Source: DATFVA01 sp963743325 (lineage in GTDB: Bacteria; Bacteroidota; Ignavibacteria; Ignavibacteriales; Ignavibacteriaceae). Taken from it: a stretch of DNA of 64,000 nucleotides. Positions within the stretch are counted from its first letter, which is position 1, and every line of letters starts with the position of its first letter. The notes beneath the pieces are model-generated. The model had not been told where the DNA came from. It saw only the letters and a program-made list of their open reading frames with translations, and made no database searches. Shown in pieces: positions 17,143-26,736 of the stretch. The DNA lies in the NCBI GenBank assembly GCA_963743325.1, contig CAVUOZ010000005.1, positions 310,001-374,000 on the forward strand, written 5' to 3'. A program made the position numbers and the translations under genes.

Positions 17143-19665
17143 ATGAAATTTGTTTTAGTCTACATAGTAATTTTATCTCCTTTGCTCAATGCACAGTCCG
17201 GCGGTATAACAGGGAAAGTCACAGATGGAAATAATCCTGTTCCCTCGGTTAATATACTTGTACTAAACACAGGTATTGGAACTGTTACTGATGAGGAGGG
17301 GAAGTATATACTGAAGGGAATCCCATCGGGCACACAAACAATAAGATATAGCTCTGTGGGATACAAAACTGAAACAAGAGAAGTTGATATTACTTCCGGG
17401 AGAACCATTGAAATAAATATAGTTCTGAATGAGACCGTAATTGAAGTGGGAGAGGTAAATGTGACCGGGATGAGAAGGCAGGAACAAAGGGATACAAGGA
17501 CAAGCCTGATAGATCTTAACCCCAAAAGTGCAAAAATTTTACCAGGGGCAGGGGAAGATGTTATGAGAACTCTTCAGTCATTACCCGGAGTTCTTGCACC
17601 GAATGATTTTACATCACAACTGGTTATAAGAGGGAGCGGACCGGATCAGAATCTGATAATAATGGATGATGTTGAGATATTTAATCCTTACAGATTGTAC
17701 GGTGTTATAAGTATGTTTAATCCTGATGCAGTAGAAAGGGTAAATCTTATTACCGGCGGATTTCCTGCACGGTATGGCGACAGACTTTCTGCCGTACTTG
17801 ATGTAACCAACAAGGAAGGTAATGATAATAAATATATCTCAGGCAGTCTGAATGCCTCTATCATCGATGCAAACCTTGTCCTGGAGGGTAAAAATCCATT
17901 CAACCTGAAAGGAAGCTGGATGATTAATTCACGCAGAACGTATTATGATCTGATTATTGAACCGTTCGTAAAGAATGCCGGACTGGTAGACCAGAATGTA
18001 AGCTTCCCAAATTTTTACGATGTCCAGACCAAGATTGCTATAGGTCCTTACAACGGACACAAGTTATTTATAAATGGAATTTATTCGCGGGATGGTGTTG
18101 ATATAGTCAGCGCAAAGCAGAGAAAAACGCCGGACAGTATAGGTGTCTCAAATGTTACATTAAATAATGTAGCCGGGATAGCATGGCATTACACACCAAA
18201 CACGAAATTTCTAAATAAAGTTGTTGGGTCATATTATACCAACAATGGTGTTGCCGATTTAAATTCTGAAATTCTCGATCCTTCATTAAACCGTGAGAAT
18301 TTTAAAAATATTATTTCAGATACTCTGGCTCCTTATCTGTTGTACTTTAAGTTCAATACGGATTTTACCTTTCAGAAATATTCCTTTGATGATTATACCA
18401 CGTATCTGTGGGGGGATAATATTTTTGAAGCAGGTGCCGGTGTGGATTTCCTGAGAACGATAATCAATTTTCAATTTAATATTGATCCTGAACTAAGGGC
18501 ATTTTTCTCCTCAAATCCCCAGTTTCGTGCGGTACTGAATGATCTTAAAGATACCAGGGATGATAAACGGTACCATGCGTTTGTACAGAATAACTTTTCA
18601 ATTAGCAATAAATTATTTTTCCAACCTGGATTAAGGTTTGATTATTATGATATTCTTCAGAAAGCTTACGCCGCACCAAGGATATCAATGTCTTATGCTT
18701 TAGATAATTTAACCACACTAAGAGCAGTATGGGGAATTTATTATCAGTCACCGGGTTATGAGAAACTCAGAGATGAAAATGTTCTGTATGATCTGAGTGA
18801 CATATATGCAAGAGAATTAAAAGCCGAACAGGCTGTTCATTATATCCTTGGGATCGAACGCTGGTTGAATGCAGAGTGGAGTGTAAAACTTGAAGGATAC
18901 TATAAAGACTTTAATAATCTGATAGTTCAAAAAATTGTTCCGGGTTCACGTTACTTAACTTCACCGATTCCCGGCAAAGATCCCAGGTATCCTGACGGCT
19001 GGACTCAGCCGGTGACTGTGACCGGTGATTCCATTACTCAGATCCCTGTCAACAATGCTGATGGAAATGCCTACGGTGTTGAAATTTTTCTTGCCAGGAA
19101 AAATCTTGCGCCCGGTGAGAGATTTTCGGGCTGGATCAGCTATGCTTATGCTGTAGCAAACAGAAACGAGGATGAATTGACTCTTCCTTTCCGTTTTGAT
19201 CAGAGGCATACTGTAAATATTGTCTTAAATTATCAGCTGACAGGTTGGCTTGATGTCGGTTTAAGATGGCAGTACGGATCAGGCTTCCCGATCAGTTCGC
19301 CTTCAGGAGTTAAACCGAGAATTGTTCTCGTTGATAAAAATGCTGATGGCATTCCCGAGACTCCTGAAATAGCCACACGAACACCATATTTTGGCGGAAC
19401 CGGCGAGGTTATTTATGATGTGGACTATGGTAGCCAGAGACTGAACGCAAGAAAGCCGGCATATCACAGACTTGATGTCAGAATTACTGCAGTAACAAAT
19501 TTCTGGAACCTTGACTGGTCATTTTACCTTGATGTAATAAATGCATATAACAGGGCTAATATTGTAGGATATGATTATTATGTAAATAATGACTTGACTC
19601 TTGGACGTGATACAAATACGATGTTTCCGATAATTCCGACTCTGGGATTTAGTGTAAAATTTTGA
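17143..19665 (+). CDS. TonB-dependent receptor with N-terminal carboxypeptidase-regulatory domain
   Basis: 840 residues. Signal peptide MKFVLVYIVILSPLLNAQ, then a carboxypeptidase-D regulatory-like beta sandwich (about 20-95: GGITGKVTDGNNPVPSVNI...GTVTDEEGKYILKGIPSG), a plug domain (about 120-225, with LPGVLAPNDFTSQLVIRGSGPDQ and GGFPARYGDRLSAVLDV) and a 22-strand barrel to the terminal phenylalanine (LGFSVKF). A DKNADGIPE loop near residue 725 looks like a calcium-binding turn. The ligand is unknown. No SusD-like gene is adjacent, so it is not a classical SusCD pair. The xseA gene starts 15 bases after its stop. Confidence 0.88.
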   Translation: MKFVLVYIVILSPLLNAQSGGITGKVTDGNNPVPSVNILVLNTGIGTVTDEEGKYILKGIPSGTQTIRYSSVGYKTETREVDITSGRTIEINIVLNETVIEVGEVNVTGMRRQEQRDTRTSLIDLNPKSAKILPGAGEDVMRTLQSLPGVLAPNDFTSQLVIRGSGPDQNLIIMDDVEIFNPYRLYGVISMFNPDAVERVNLITGGFPARYGDRLSAVLDVTNKEGNDNKYISGSLNASIIDANLVLEGKNPFNLKGSWMINSRRTYYDLIIEPFVKNAGLVDQNVSFPNFYDVQTKIAIGPYNGHKLFINGIYSRDGVDIVSAKQRKTPDSIGVSNVTLNNVAGIAWHYTPNTKFLNKVVGSYYTNNGVADLNSEILDPSLNRENFKNIISDTLAPYLLYFKFNTDFTFQKYSFDDYTTYLWGDNIFEAGAGVDFLRTIINFQFNIDPELRAFFSSNPQFRAVLNDLKDTRDDKRYHAFVQNNFSISNKLFFQPGLRFDYYDILQKAYAAPRISMSYALDNLTTLRAVWGIYYQSPGYEKLRDENVLYDLSDIYARELKAEQAVHYILGIERWLNAEWSVKLEGYYKDFNNLIVQKIVPGSRYLTSPIPGKDPRYPDGWTQPVTVTGDSITQIPVNNADGNAYGVEIFLARKNLAPGERFSGWISYAYAVANRNEDELTLPFRFDQRHTVNIVLNYQLTGWLDVGLRWQYGSGFPISSPSGVKPRIVLVDKNADGIPETPEIATRTPYFGGTGEVIYDVDYGSQRLNARKPAYHRLDVRITAVTNFWNLDWSFYLDVINAYNRANIVGYDYYVNNDLTLGRDTNTMFPIIPTLGFSVKF

Positions 19666-19680
19666 TTAACTTATTTTATT

Positions 19681-20874
19681 ATGATTAAATCAAAAATCCT
19701 TACAGTTTCAGAAATAACCAGGCAAATCAAATTAACTCTCGAAGAAGAGTTTTCAGAGGTATCTGTAATAGGTGAAATATCCAATTTTAAAGCACATAAT
19801 TCGGGGCACTGGTATTTCAATTTAAAAGATTCAGAAGCGTTAATAAGCTGTACCATGTGGAGAGGTTTTAATAATTATGTCTTCTTTACCCCGCAGGATG
19901 GAATGAAAGTAATTGTGAACGGGAAACTCTCTGTATACCCTCCGAGAGGGAGCTACCAGGTTGATGTTCGTTCAATGAAACCCGCCGGGGTAGGAGAACT
20001 CCAGGCAGCTTTTGAAATGCTGAAACAGAAGCTTGATCAGGAAGGATTATTTGATCCTTCACATAAAAAAGAAATACCGGAATTTCCTGAAAAAATAGGG
20101 ATTGTTACTGCTATCGATGGAGCTGCTTTTAAGGATATGATTAGTGTTGCAGAAAGACGCTTCCCACTGGTAGAACTGGTAATCACACCCGCCAGGGTTC
20201 AGGGAAGCGGTTCCGCCGAGACTATAACAGAAGGTATACAGCAATTGAACTATCGTGATGATATTGATGTTATTATCGTTGCCCGGGGTGGTGGTTCAAT
20301 TGAGGATCTATGGTCATTTAACGAAGAAATAGTTGCACGGGCTATATATAATTCCAGGATTCCGGTAATTAGCGGCGTAGGTCATGAAATTGATTTTACT
20401 ATTGCTGATTTTGTTGCAGATTTAAGAGCACCTACTCCCTCGGCGGCAATGGAATTAGCCACTCCTGATAAGAATGATATTTTTGCCTTTATAAACGAAT
20501 TTTCCTATAATTCCACCATAAAAATTAATGAATATTGCCGAAAAGGGAGAAAAAGACTCAATTCCGTTCTTGGCTCTTATGGGTTCAGGGTTCCCTTGGA
20601 TATAGTAAGAAATAAATCACAGTTTGTTGATAACCTTCTATATAAAGTGCTCCAGACGACCGATCACAGAATATTATTACACAGTAATAAAGTTTCACTT
20701 CTTACAAAAATTATTGAATCAAATAATATTCAGCGTACATTGAACAGAGGTTTTGCACTTGTGAGACAGGATAATAAATACGTGAAGAGACGTGTTCAGT
20801 TTGCATTAAATGCGGAAACAGAAGTGATTTTTGCAGATGGCAGTGTAAAAATTAAACCAGAGAATAATGAATAA
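19681..20874 (+). CDS. xseA: Exodeoxyribonuclease VII large subunit
   Basis: 397 residues, matching the family. The N-terminal OB-fold (LTVSEITRQIKLTLEEEFSEVSVIGEISNFKAHNSGHWYFNLKD) is followed by the catalytic part with KIGIVTAIDGAAFKDM (about 138-153), IIVARGGGSIEDLWSFNEE (about 199-217) and ISGVGHEIDFTIADFVADLRAPTPSAAAE-like segments (about 231-259). The enzyme degrades single-stranded DNA to short oligonucleotides. It overlaps xseB by eight bases and heads a run of six closely packed genes. Confidence 0.95.
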   Translation: MIKSKILTVSEITRQIKLTLEEEFSEVSVIGEISNFKAHNSGHWYFNLKDSEALISCTMWRGFNNYVFFTPQDGMKVIVNGKLSVYPPRGSYQVDVRSMKPAGVGELQAAFEMLKQKLDQEGLFDPSHKKEIPEFPEKIGIVTAIDGAAFKDMISVAERRFPLVELVITPARVQGSGSAETITEGIQQLNYRDDIDVIIVARGGGSIEDLWSFNEEIVARAIYNSRIPVISGVGHEIDFTIADFVADLRAPTPSAAMELATPDKNDIFAFINEFSYNSTIKINEYCRKGRKRLNSVLGSYGFRVPLDIVRNKSQFVDNLLYKVLQTTDHRILLHSNKVSLLTKIIESNNIQRTLNRGFALVRQDNKYVKRRVQFALNAETEVIFADGSVKIKPENNE

Positions 20875-21100
20875 AAAGAAGAATAATAATTTTGAAAAAG
20901 ATCTGAAAAGACTTGAAGAAATTTCAACTTTACTTGAAGATGAATCAGTTGATCTTGAGGAAGCTTTAAATCTTTACGAAGAAGGAATCGGGCTCTCCCG
21001 AAGCTGTATTTCTGCATTAAAAAAAGCAGAGTTGAAAATTATTGAGCTGAAGAAAAAACTCGATGAACTGAATTTGGAAGAAGAAGAGGAAGAAGAGTAG
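20867..21100 (+). CDS. xseB: Exodeoxyribonuclease VII small subunit
   Basis: 77 residues, typical for XseB. The core pattern FEKDLKRLEEISTLLEDESVDLEEALNLYEEGIGLSRSC matches the family (L-E-x-I-V-x-x-L-E ... L-E-x-x-L-x-L-Y-E-x-G). A highly acidic tail (seven glutamates in the last eight residues) is unremarkable for this subunit. It overlaps xseA by eight bases and dxs starts four bases after it. Confidence 0.93.
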   Translation: MNKKKNNNFEKDLKRLEEISTLLEDESVDLEEALNLYEEGIGLSRSCISALKKAELKIIELKKKLDELNLEEEEEEE

Positions 21101-21104
21101 AAGT

Positions 21105-23039
21105 ATGGAGAATGAGAAAATGTCCGATGATGTTAAATACCCGGTTCTTTCGAAGATAAATGTACCGGAAGATATCCGCAAACTTGATCCTCAGGAATTA
21201 AAAACTCTCTGCAAAGATATCCGCGAATTCCTGATAGACACTATTTCAGAGATTGGCGGTCATTTCGGCGGAGGACTTGGAGCAGTTGAACTTGCTGTCG
21301 CTATTCATAAAGTATTTAATACTCCTTATGACCTGATTGTCTGGGATACAGGACATCAGGCATACCCTCATAAAATTCTCACTGGCAGAAAAGATAAACT
21401 AAATACCATAAGACATCTGCACGGGATCAGCGGCTTCCTGAAACGTTCGGAAAGCGAGTATGACACTTTTGGTGCCGGTCACGCTACAACTTCAGTTTCT
21501 GCCGCTCTTGGTATGGCTGTGGCAAGAGATTTAAAAAATGAGAAAAGAAAAGTCGTTGCTATTATCGGTGACGGTGCAATGACCGGCGGCATGGCCTATG
21601 AGGCAATGAATAACTCCGGCATTACCAAGTCGGATCTTATTGTAGTATTTAACGATAACCGTATGTCTATTGCTCCGAACGTATGGCAGGTCTCGAATTA
21701 TTTTACTGAAATGATTGCTCATCCTGACTATAATAAGTTTAAAGGGCAGATCTGGGAGCTTACAGGGAAACTGGATCAGTTCGGTGACAGACTAAGAAAA
21801 ATTGCTGCAAGACTTGAAAACGGAATTAAAGCAGTAATTACTCCGGGAATGCTGTTTGAAGCACTGGGATTCAGGTACTTTGGACCTATAAACGGGCACA
21901 ACCTGCACCAGATGATAAGAATCTTTGAACAGGTGAAGGATCTTAAAGGTCCGATACTTGTTCACGCTACGACAAAGAAGGGAAAAGGATACAAACCCGC
22001 TGAAGGAGACGAACAGAAACTGCACGCATCCACTCCATTCGATAAACTCACCGGGAAGGCGTACAAAAAGAACGGCACTGCACCATCATATACATCAATA
22101 TTCGGGAATGCGCTGGTTTCTATAATAAAAGAAAACAAAAATGTGGTTGGAATTACAGCTGCAATGCCTGATGGAACGGGTCTGGATATCCTTCAAAAGG
22201 AATTTCCTGAAAATTATTTTGATGTAGGTATAGCTGAAGAACATGCAGTCACTTTTGCGGCTGGACTGGCAACACAGGGCATTGTTCCCGTGGTAACCGT
22301 ATACTCGACTTTCCTACAAAGGGCATTTGATCAGATTGTTCATGATGTCGGCATACAGAAACTTCATGTGGTATTTGCGATGGACAGAGCAGGTCTTGTC
22401 GGAGCTGACGGACCAACGCATCATGGTGCATTCGATCTCACATATCTGAGACTGGTGCCGGGAATGGTTATCATGGCTCCAAAGGATGAATCGGAATTAA
22501 GAGATATGCTTTATACCGCCGTGAATTATGAAGAAGGGCCGATTGCTCTAAGATATCCCAGAGGATCCGCGCTGGGTGTGGAATTAAAAGAAGGATTTGA
22601 TGTCATTGAAATTGGTAAAGCAGAGAAGCTGAGAGATGGCGATGATGTTGCATTGCTGGCAGTTGGTTCTATGGTTGAATATGCATTAAAAGCAGCCGAA
22701 AAACTGGCTGCCGACGGTATTGTTTGCGAGGTCATAAATATGAGATTTGTAAAACCTCTGGATACCAGAATGCTCGACTATATATCGGGAAAGCATCCTA
22801 AGGTTGTCACTCTTGAAGAAAGCACACTTGTCGGTGGATTTGGAAGTGCTGTATTGGAGTATTTCAATGATAAGAACTATAAAAATGATATATTACGAAT
22901 GGGTCTGCCTGATCATTTTGTTGAGCATGGAACCCAGAAGGAACTGCACCACATATTAAAAATTGACCCTGAAGGAATTGTTGAGAAGGTAAAATTATTT
23001 TGCAGCCATAAACACCTTAAACAGGAGATTAAAATTTGA
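21105..23039 (+). CDS. dxs: 1-deoxy-D-xylulose-5-phosphate synthase
   Basis: 644 residues. Thiamine-diphosphate motif GDGAMTGGMAYEAMNN with FNDNRMSIAPN (about 152-188), the histidine-containing GHFGGGLGAVEL and WDTGHQAYPHKILTGR (about 47-96), and the pyrimidine-domain glutamate in GIAEEHAVTFAAGLA (about 376-390). The C-terminal transketolase domain is complete. It joins pyruvate and glyceraldehyde 3-phosphate in the first step of the MEP isoprenoid pathway. The xseB-dxs linkage is common in bacteria. Its stop codon overlaps the TTG start of the next gene. Confidence 0.95.
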   Translation: MENEKMSDDVKYPVLSKINVPEDIRKLDPQELKTLCKDIREFLIDTISEIGGHFGGGLGAVELAVAIHKVFNTPYDLIVWDTGHQAYPHKILTGRKDKLNTIRHLHGISGFLKRSESEYDTFGAGHATTSVSAALGMAVARDLKNEKRKVVAIIGDGAMTGGMAYEAMNNSGITKSDLIVVFNDNRMSIAPNVWQVSNYFTEMIAHPDYNKFKGQIWELTGKLDQFGDRLRKIAARLENGIKAVITPGMLFEALGFRYFGPINGHNLHQMIRIFEQVKDLKGPILVHATTKKGKGYKPAEGDEQKLHASTPFDKLTGKAYKKNGTAPSYTSIFGNALVSIIKENKNVVGITAAMPDGTGLDILQKEFPENYFDVGIAEEHAVTFAAGLATQGIVPVVTVYSTFLQRAFDQIVHDVGIQKLHVVFAMDRAGLVGADGPTHHGAFDLTYLRLVPGMVIMAPKDESELRDMLYTAVNYEEGPIALRYPRGSALGVELKEGFDVIEIGKAEKLRDGDDVALLAVGSMVEYALKAAEKLAADGIVCEVINMRFVKPLDTRMLDYISGKHPKVVTLEESTLVGGFGSAVLEYFNDKNYKNDILRMGLPDHFVEHGTQKELHHILKIDPEGIVEKVKLFCSHKHLKQEIKI

Positions 23040-24049
23040 GTGAATATACTAATGTTGCGATTATTGGTTTGGGAGGAATAACTCAACTTGTTCACCTTCC
23101 GAATCTTCTCAAAATAAATAATGTTAAGGTTACCGCAGTTGCGGAAATAAATAAAAACAGACTTAATACGATAGCCGATAAATTTAATATAAAGGGAAGA
23201 TATACCGACTATAAAGAACTACTTTCGGAAGCAGAAGCAGATGCGGTCATTGTAGCCACTCCAACGCATCTTCATAATGAAACTGCTATTGCCTGCCTGA
23301 AGGCAAAAAAAGATGTGCTGGTTGAAAAACCTTTAGCCAGGACCTATGCAGAAGCCAAACCAATTATTGAAGCAGCAAAAAAATCAAAGAATAAAGTAAT
23401 GGTCGGTATGAATCTGCGGTACAGACCGGATGCAATGATTTTAAGAAGCCTTATCAGTGCCGGTGAAATCGGGGAACCATTCTATGTAAAGTGCGGCTGG
23501 ATAAGGAGACAGAGCAGCAGCGAAAAGTGGTTCACCCGAAAAGAAGAATCAGGCGGAGGAGTAATTATTGATTTGAGTATTCTGCTGCTTGACCTTGCTT
23601 TATGGCTTTTAAATTATCCTCCCGTAACAAGTGTTACGACCCAGAATTTTTCACTGAATACGAAAAATGTTGAAGACAGTTCCATCAGCATGTTAAGATG
23701 TAAAAACGATTCTGTCATCAGTATGGAAACAAGCTGGTCAATTCCTTTAGAGAAAGATCTATTTTATTTTAATGTATATGGAACAAAAGGTAACGCCTCT
23801 TTGAATCCGTTCAGAATTAATAAGAAAATTGATGATCAGTTTATGGACCTTACCCCATCACAGACAGAAAGTCTATCGAATTTATTCAAAAAATCTTACT
23901 TAAATGAGCTGAAAAGTTTTATTGGTGCTGTGAGAGGACTTAACCCGGTATTTTCGCCCGCAGAGGAAGCGCTTTCAAGAATGAAAGTTATCGATGCAAT
24001 GTATCAGTCAGCAGCAAAAAAATCTGAAGTACAAATAAAGCAGACATGA
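23036..24049 (+). CDS. Gfo/Idh/MocA-family oxidoreductase
   Basis: 337 residues. A Rossmann fold opens at NVAIIGLGGITQLVHLPNL, the DAVIVATPTHLHNETAIACLKAKKDVLVEKPLARTYAEA stretch (about 74-112) carries the conserved EKP lysine, and the C-terminal beta-sheet domain follows. Substrate unknown; family members act on sugars, inositols or related compounds with NAD(P). The start is TTG at 23036: AGGAG (23023-23027) is eight bases upstream and no ATG or GTG is in frame nearby. It overlaps dxs by four bases and the response regulator gene by four bases (ATGA). Confidence 0.85.
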   Translation: MSEYTNVAIIGLGGITQLVHLPNLLKINNVKVTAVAEINKNRLNTIADKFNIKGRYTDYKELLSEAEADAVIVATPTHLHNETAIACLKAKKDVLVEKPLARTYAEAKPIIEAAKKSKNKVMVGMNLRYRPDAMILRSLISAGEIGEPFYVKCGWIRRQSSSEKWFTRKEESGGGVIIDLSILLLDLALWLLNYPPVTSVTTQNFSLNTKNVEDSSISMLRCKNDSVISMETSWSIPLEKDLFYFNVYGTKGNASLNPFRINKKIDDQFMDLTPSQTESLSNLFKKSYLNELKSFIGAVRGLNPVFSPAEEALSRMKVIDAMYQSAAKKSEVQIKQT

Positions 24050-24732
24050 AACCAAAAATTCTATTAGTTGATGATGAGAAGGATATTGTCGAGTTTCTCG
24101 AATACAACCTTAACCAGGAGGGATTTGAAGTAATTACGGCTTATGACGGCAATGAAGCACTTCAGAAACTGCCTGAGAAGCCCGATATGGTTATCCTGGA
24201 TATTATGATGCCCAATATTGACGGATTTGAAGTTTGCAAACGTATAAGGGAAAATAAAGCCTATTCTGAAATACCGGTAATTTTCCTTACTGCAAAGGGA
24301 GCAGAGGCTGATGAAATAAAAGGACTTGAACTCGGAGCAAGCGATTTTATTATAAAACCAATCTCACCAAAAAAATTAATTGCAAGAGTAAATTCAAACC
24401 TCAGGAAAACATTCAAGGATGAGAAAACTTTTCCTGTAAAAATTAAGTCAGGACCTTTGGAAATTGACCGCGAGAAGTATGTTGTTTACATTGATGGCAG
24501 TGAAACAGTTTTTCCGAGAAAAGAATTTGAACTCTTGTATTTTCTTGCCAACAATCCTGGAAAGGTGTTTAGTCGCGATAATTTATTGAGAACAGTATGG
24601 GGAGCAGACGTTTATGTCGTCGACAGAACTGTAGATGTTCATATCAGAAAAATAAGAGAAAAGCTTGATAAATTTTCCGACCTGATTGAAACCATTAAAG
24701 GTGTAGGATATAGATTCAAAAGTGTGGAATGA
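24046..24732 (+). CDS. OmpR/PhoB-family response regulator
   Basis: 228 residues. The receiver domain has acidic residues D9/D10, phosphoacceptor D52 (VILDIMMPNIDG), the conserved threonine in FLTAKG and lysine in IIKPISP. The winged-helix effector (about 130-228) ends VWGADVYVVDRTVDVHIRKIREKL...IKGVGYRFK. This is the PhoB/PhoP type; targets are unknown. It overlaps its cognate-looking kinase gene by 11 bases. Confidence 0.92.
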   Translation: MKPKILLVDDEKDIVEFLEYNLNQEGFEVITAYDGNEALQKLPEKPDMVILDIMMPNIDGFEVCKRIRENKAYSEIPVIFLTAKGAEADEIKGLELGASDFIIKPISPKKLIARVNSNLRKTFKDEKTFPVKIKSGPLEIDREKYVVYIDGSETVFPRKEFELLYFLANNPGKVFSRDNLLRTVWGADVYVVDRTVDVHIRKIREKLDKFSDLIETIKGVGYRFKSVE

Positions 24733-25750
24733 ATTTAAATCAAATCTGAATTCCTCAAGGTTTTTCCTGTCTGAATTGTTAATCTTCGATGCAGTTTTCA
24801 TTTCTTTTGCGGCATTTATGATTGATACTCCTTCCGGTAAAATTATGCTCATCATCGTTATTCTTTTGCTTAGCATATTTATTCTTAACTTTATCGGGAA
24901 TAAAAGGCTAAAAGAACTCGGAGAAATAAAAAATATAATCTCCAATATCAGGAATAACAATTATAAATCAGCAGATGAGATCCATCTCAGCCATAACCTT
25001 CTGGGAATGCAGGAAGAAATAAAAGAAATGTTCATAAAAGCAAGAAGTGATGTTGAGTATTTAAAACGACTTGAAAGAATACGCACTGAGTTTTTAGGAA
25101 ATGTTTCGCACGAACTAAGGACACCCATTTTTTCAATACAGGGATATATTGAAACACTTTTAAATGGTGCAATAAATGACGAAAAGGTTAACAAAAATTT
25201 TCTTACCAAAGCTAACCAGCATACAATTAATCTGAATAATCTTCTTAACGATCTGATAGACATTTCGATGATTGAATCAGGTGAGATGAGGATGAGCTTC
25301 AGATATTTTCCTGTGAAGGATTATCTTGAACATATAGTGAACGAAATGAAACCTGTTGCAGATGAGAAAAATGTCGGATTAATCCTTGAACCGGTAATAA
25401 AAAAACTTCAATTATTTGGAGATAAAAATAAGCTGAAGCAGGTATTTGTTAATCTTCTTATGAATGCAATAAAGTATACCGAAGCGGGAAATGTTAAAAT
25501 TATTGTTGAGGAAGAAGAACAATTTGGGAAAATAATTATACGCGATACAGGGATTGGTATTCCTCCCGAAGATATACCGAGAATTTTTGAGAGATTCTTC
25601 AGAGTAGACAAGGCCCGTTCAAAATCGGTAGGAGGCACCGGTTTAGGACTTGCAATAGTGAAACATATTGTAGAGGCTCATGGTTCTATAGTAGAAGTTA
25701 AAAGTGAACCGGGAAAGGGGAGCGAATTCTCATTCAGACTTAAAAAATAG
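24722..25750 (+). CDS. PhoR-like sensor histidine kinase
   Basis: 342 residues from GTG 24722; the frame has no nearer ATG and the overlap with the regulator gene is 11 bases. Two membrane helices (about 15-35 and 40-58) with a very short loop, a linker helix, then HisKA with H130 (GNVSHELRTP), N-box NLLMNAIKYTEAG (about 245), G1 IRDTGIGIPPED, F-box RIFERFFRVDKARS and G2 GGTGLGLAIVKHIV. The near absence of a periplasmic domain suggests sensing within the membrane or through a partner. It pairs with the upstream regulator. Confidence 0.9.
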   Translation: MWNEFKSNLNSSRFFLSELLIFDAVFISFAAFMIDTPSGKIMLIIVILLLSIFILNFIGNKRLKELGEIKNIISNIRNNNYKSADEIHLSHNLLGMQEEIKEMFIKARSDVEYLKRLERIRTEFLGNVSHELRTPIFSIQGYIETLLNGAINDEKVNKNFLTKANQHTINLNNLLNDLIDISMIESGEMRMSFRYFPVKDYLEHIVNEMKPVADEKNVGLILEPVIKKLQLFGDKNKLKQVFVNLLMNAIKYTEAGNVKIIVEEEEQFGKIIIRDTGIGIPPEDIPRIFERFFRVDKARSKSVGGTGLGLAIVKHIVEAHGSIVEVKSEPGKGSEFSFRLKK

Positions 25751-26084
25751 ACCAAAATCGCAATCCTTCCTATCCAAAATAATATTGAATGTGGCCATTT
25801 GTGTAAATATTCATCGTTTTACTTATGAAAGCAATATATATTCAGGTTAAGTGACGGATGTGCTCAAAGCGTCTCTGGAGCTTAAATGAAGCGTATGTGG
25901 AACTGATTTGAACACTTTGCAGGCACTTTTATTAGTGACATTAATTCCGTATTTAAGGGTAAAATAATTGACTTATCAGGGGGATGAGTATGGTAAAATC
26001 TTTATATTTTCCCATAATAAAGAATTGACAAGTAGAGTTCAAATTATTAACTTTATTGTCTAATTTTTCAGAAAGGTTATGTAA
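25751..26084 (+). other. Long 5' region of rplU-rpmA
   Basis: 334 bases without a convincing open frame. It contains the promoter candidate at 26025-26055 and a second, weaker TTGACT (25968-25973) with TAAAAT 20 bases downstream. No known ribosomal-protein leader fold could be assigned by eye. Confidence 0.5.
26025..26055 (+). promoter_or_regulatory. Promoter candidate for rplU
   Basis: TTGACA at 26025-26030, a 17-base spacer and TAACTTTA at 26048-26055, 29 bases before the start codon. The same two boxes with the same spacing precede nuoA. Confidence 0.6.
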
Positions 26085-26393
26085 ATGTTTGCTGTTGTTA
26101 ATATCTCAGGTCAACAGTTTAAGGTTGAGGAAAAAGGAAAATATTACGTCCCGAAATTAAGTGCAGAACCGGATACGGAAGTTTCTTTTGATCAGGTACT
26201 TCTATATTCAGATGATAAAAAAGTAAAAATCGGTGCACCGTCGATAGCAAAGATGAAAGTGACTGCTAAAGTACTTGAGCATATTAAAGATGATAAAGTA
26301 ATTGTGTTTAAGAAAAAAAGAAGAACTAATTACCAGAAAAAAAACGGGCACAGACAGCAGCTTACCAGAATTGAAATTACCAGTATAGGTTAA
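26085..26393 (+). CDS. rplU: 50S ribosomal protein L21
   Basis: 102 residues, usual length. MFAVVNISGQQFKVEEKGKYYVPKL and the C-terminal FKKKRRTNYQKKNGHRQQLTRIEITSI are the family's signatures. It binds 23S rRNA in the large subunit. AGAAAGG lies upstream of the ATG. rpmA follows 17 bases later, the usual pair. Confidence 0.97.
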   Translation: MFAVVNISGQQFKVEEKGKYYVPKLSAEPDTEVSFDQVLLYSDDKKVKIGAPSIAKMKVTAKVLEHIKDDKVIVFKKKRRTNYQKKNGHRQQLTRIEITSIG

Positions 26394-26410
26394 CAGAAGG
26401 AGATTTTATT

Positions 26411-26665
26411 ATGGCTCATAAAAAAGGTCAAGGCTCATCCAGGAATGGAAGAGACAGCAATGCGCAAAGACTGGGAGTTAAGAAATTCGGAGGTGAGCAG
26501 GTACTTGCCGGGAATATTCTGGTCCGTCAGAGAGGCACAAAATTTCACCCGGGTCTTAATGTGCAAAAAGGCGGCGATGATACTTTATTTGCTGTTGCTG
26601 ACGGTATTGTAAAATTTGAAAAAAAACGGGGCGATAGACAATTTGTTAACGTTATTCCGTCTTAA
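26411..26665 (+). CDS. rpmA: 50S ribosomal protein L27
   Basis: 84 residues. MAHKKGQGSSRNGRDSNAQRLGVKKFGGE is the highly conserved start, whose flexible N terminus reaches the peptidyl-transferase centre. There is no Firmicutes-type cleavable N-terminal extension. AGAAGGAG precedes the ATG and a terminator follows. Confidence 0.97.
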   Translation: MAHKKGQGSSRNGRDSNAQRLGVKKFGGEQVLAGNILVRQRGTKFHPGLNVQKGGDDTLFAVADGIVKFEKKRGDRQFVNVIPS

Positions 26666-26687
26666 TAATATTTTTATTTAAAAAAAG

Positions 26688-26714
26688 AAACCCTCTTATT
26701 CAGAGGGTTTTTTC
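26688..26714. terminator. Bidirectional terminator between rpmA and mdh
   Basis: AAACCCTCT (26688-26696) and AGAGGGTTT (26702-26710) form a perfect 9-bp stem with A-rich and T-rich flanks, so it can serve both the rightward rpmA and the leftward mdh transcripts. Confidence 0.85.
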
Positions 26715-26736
26715 ATTTTAAAGTCTTATGTGAAAA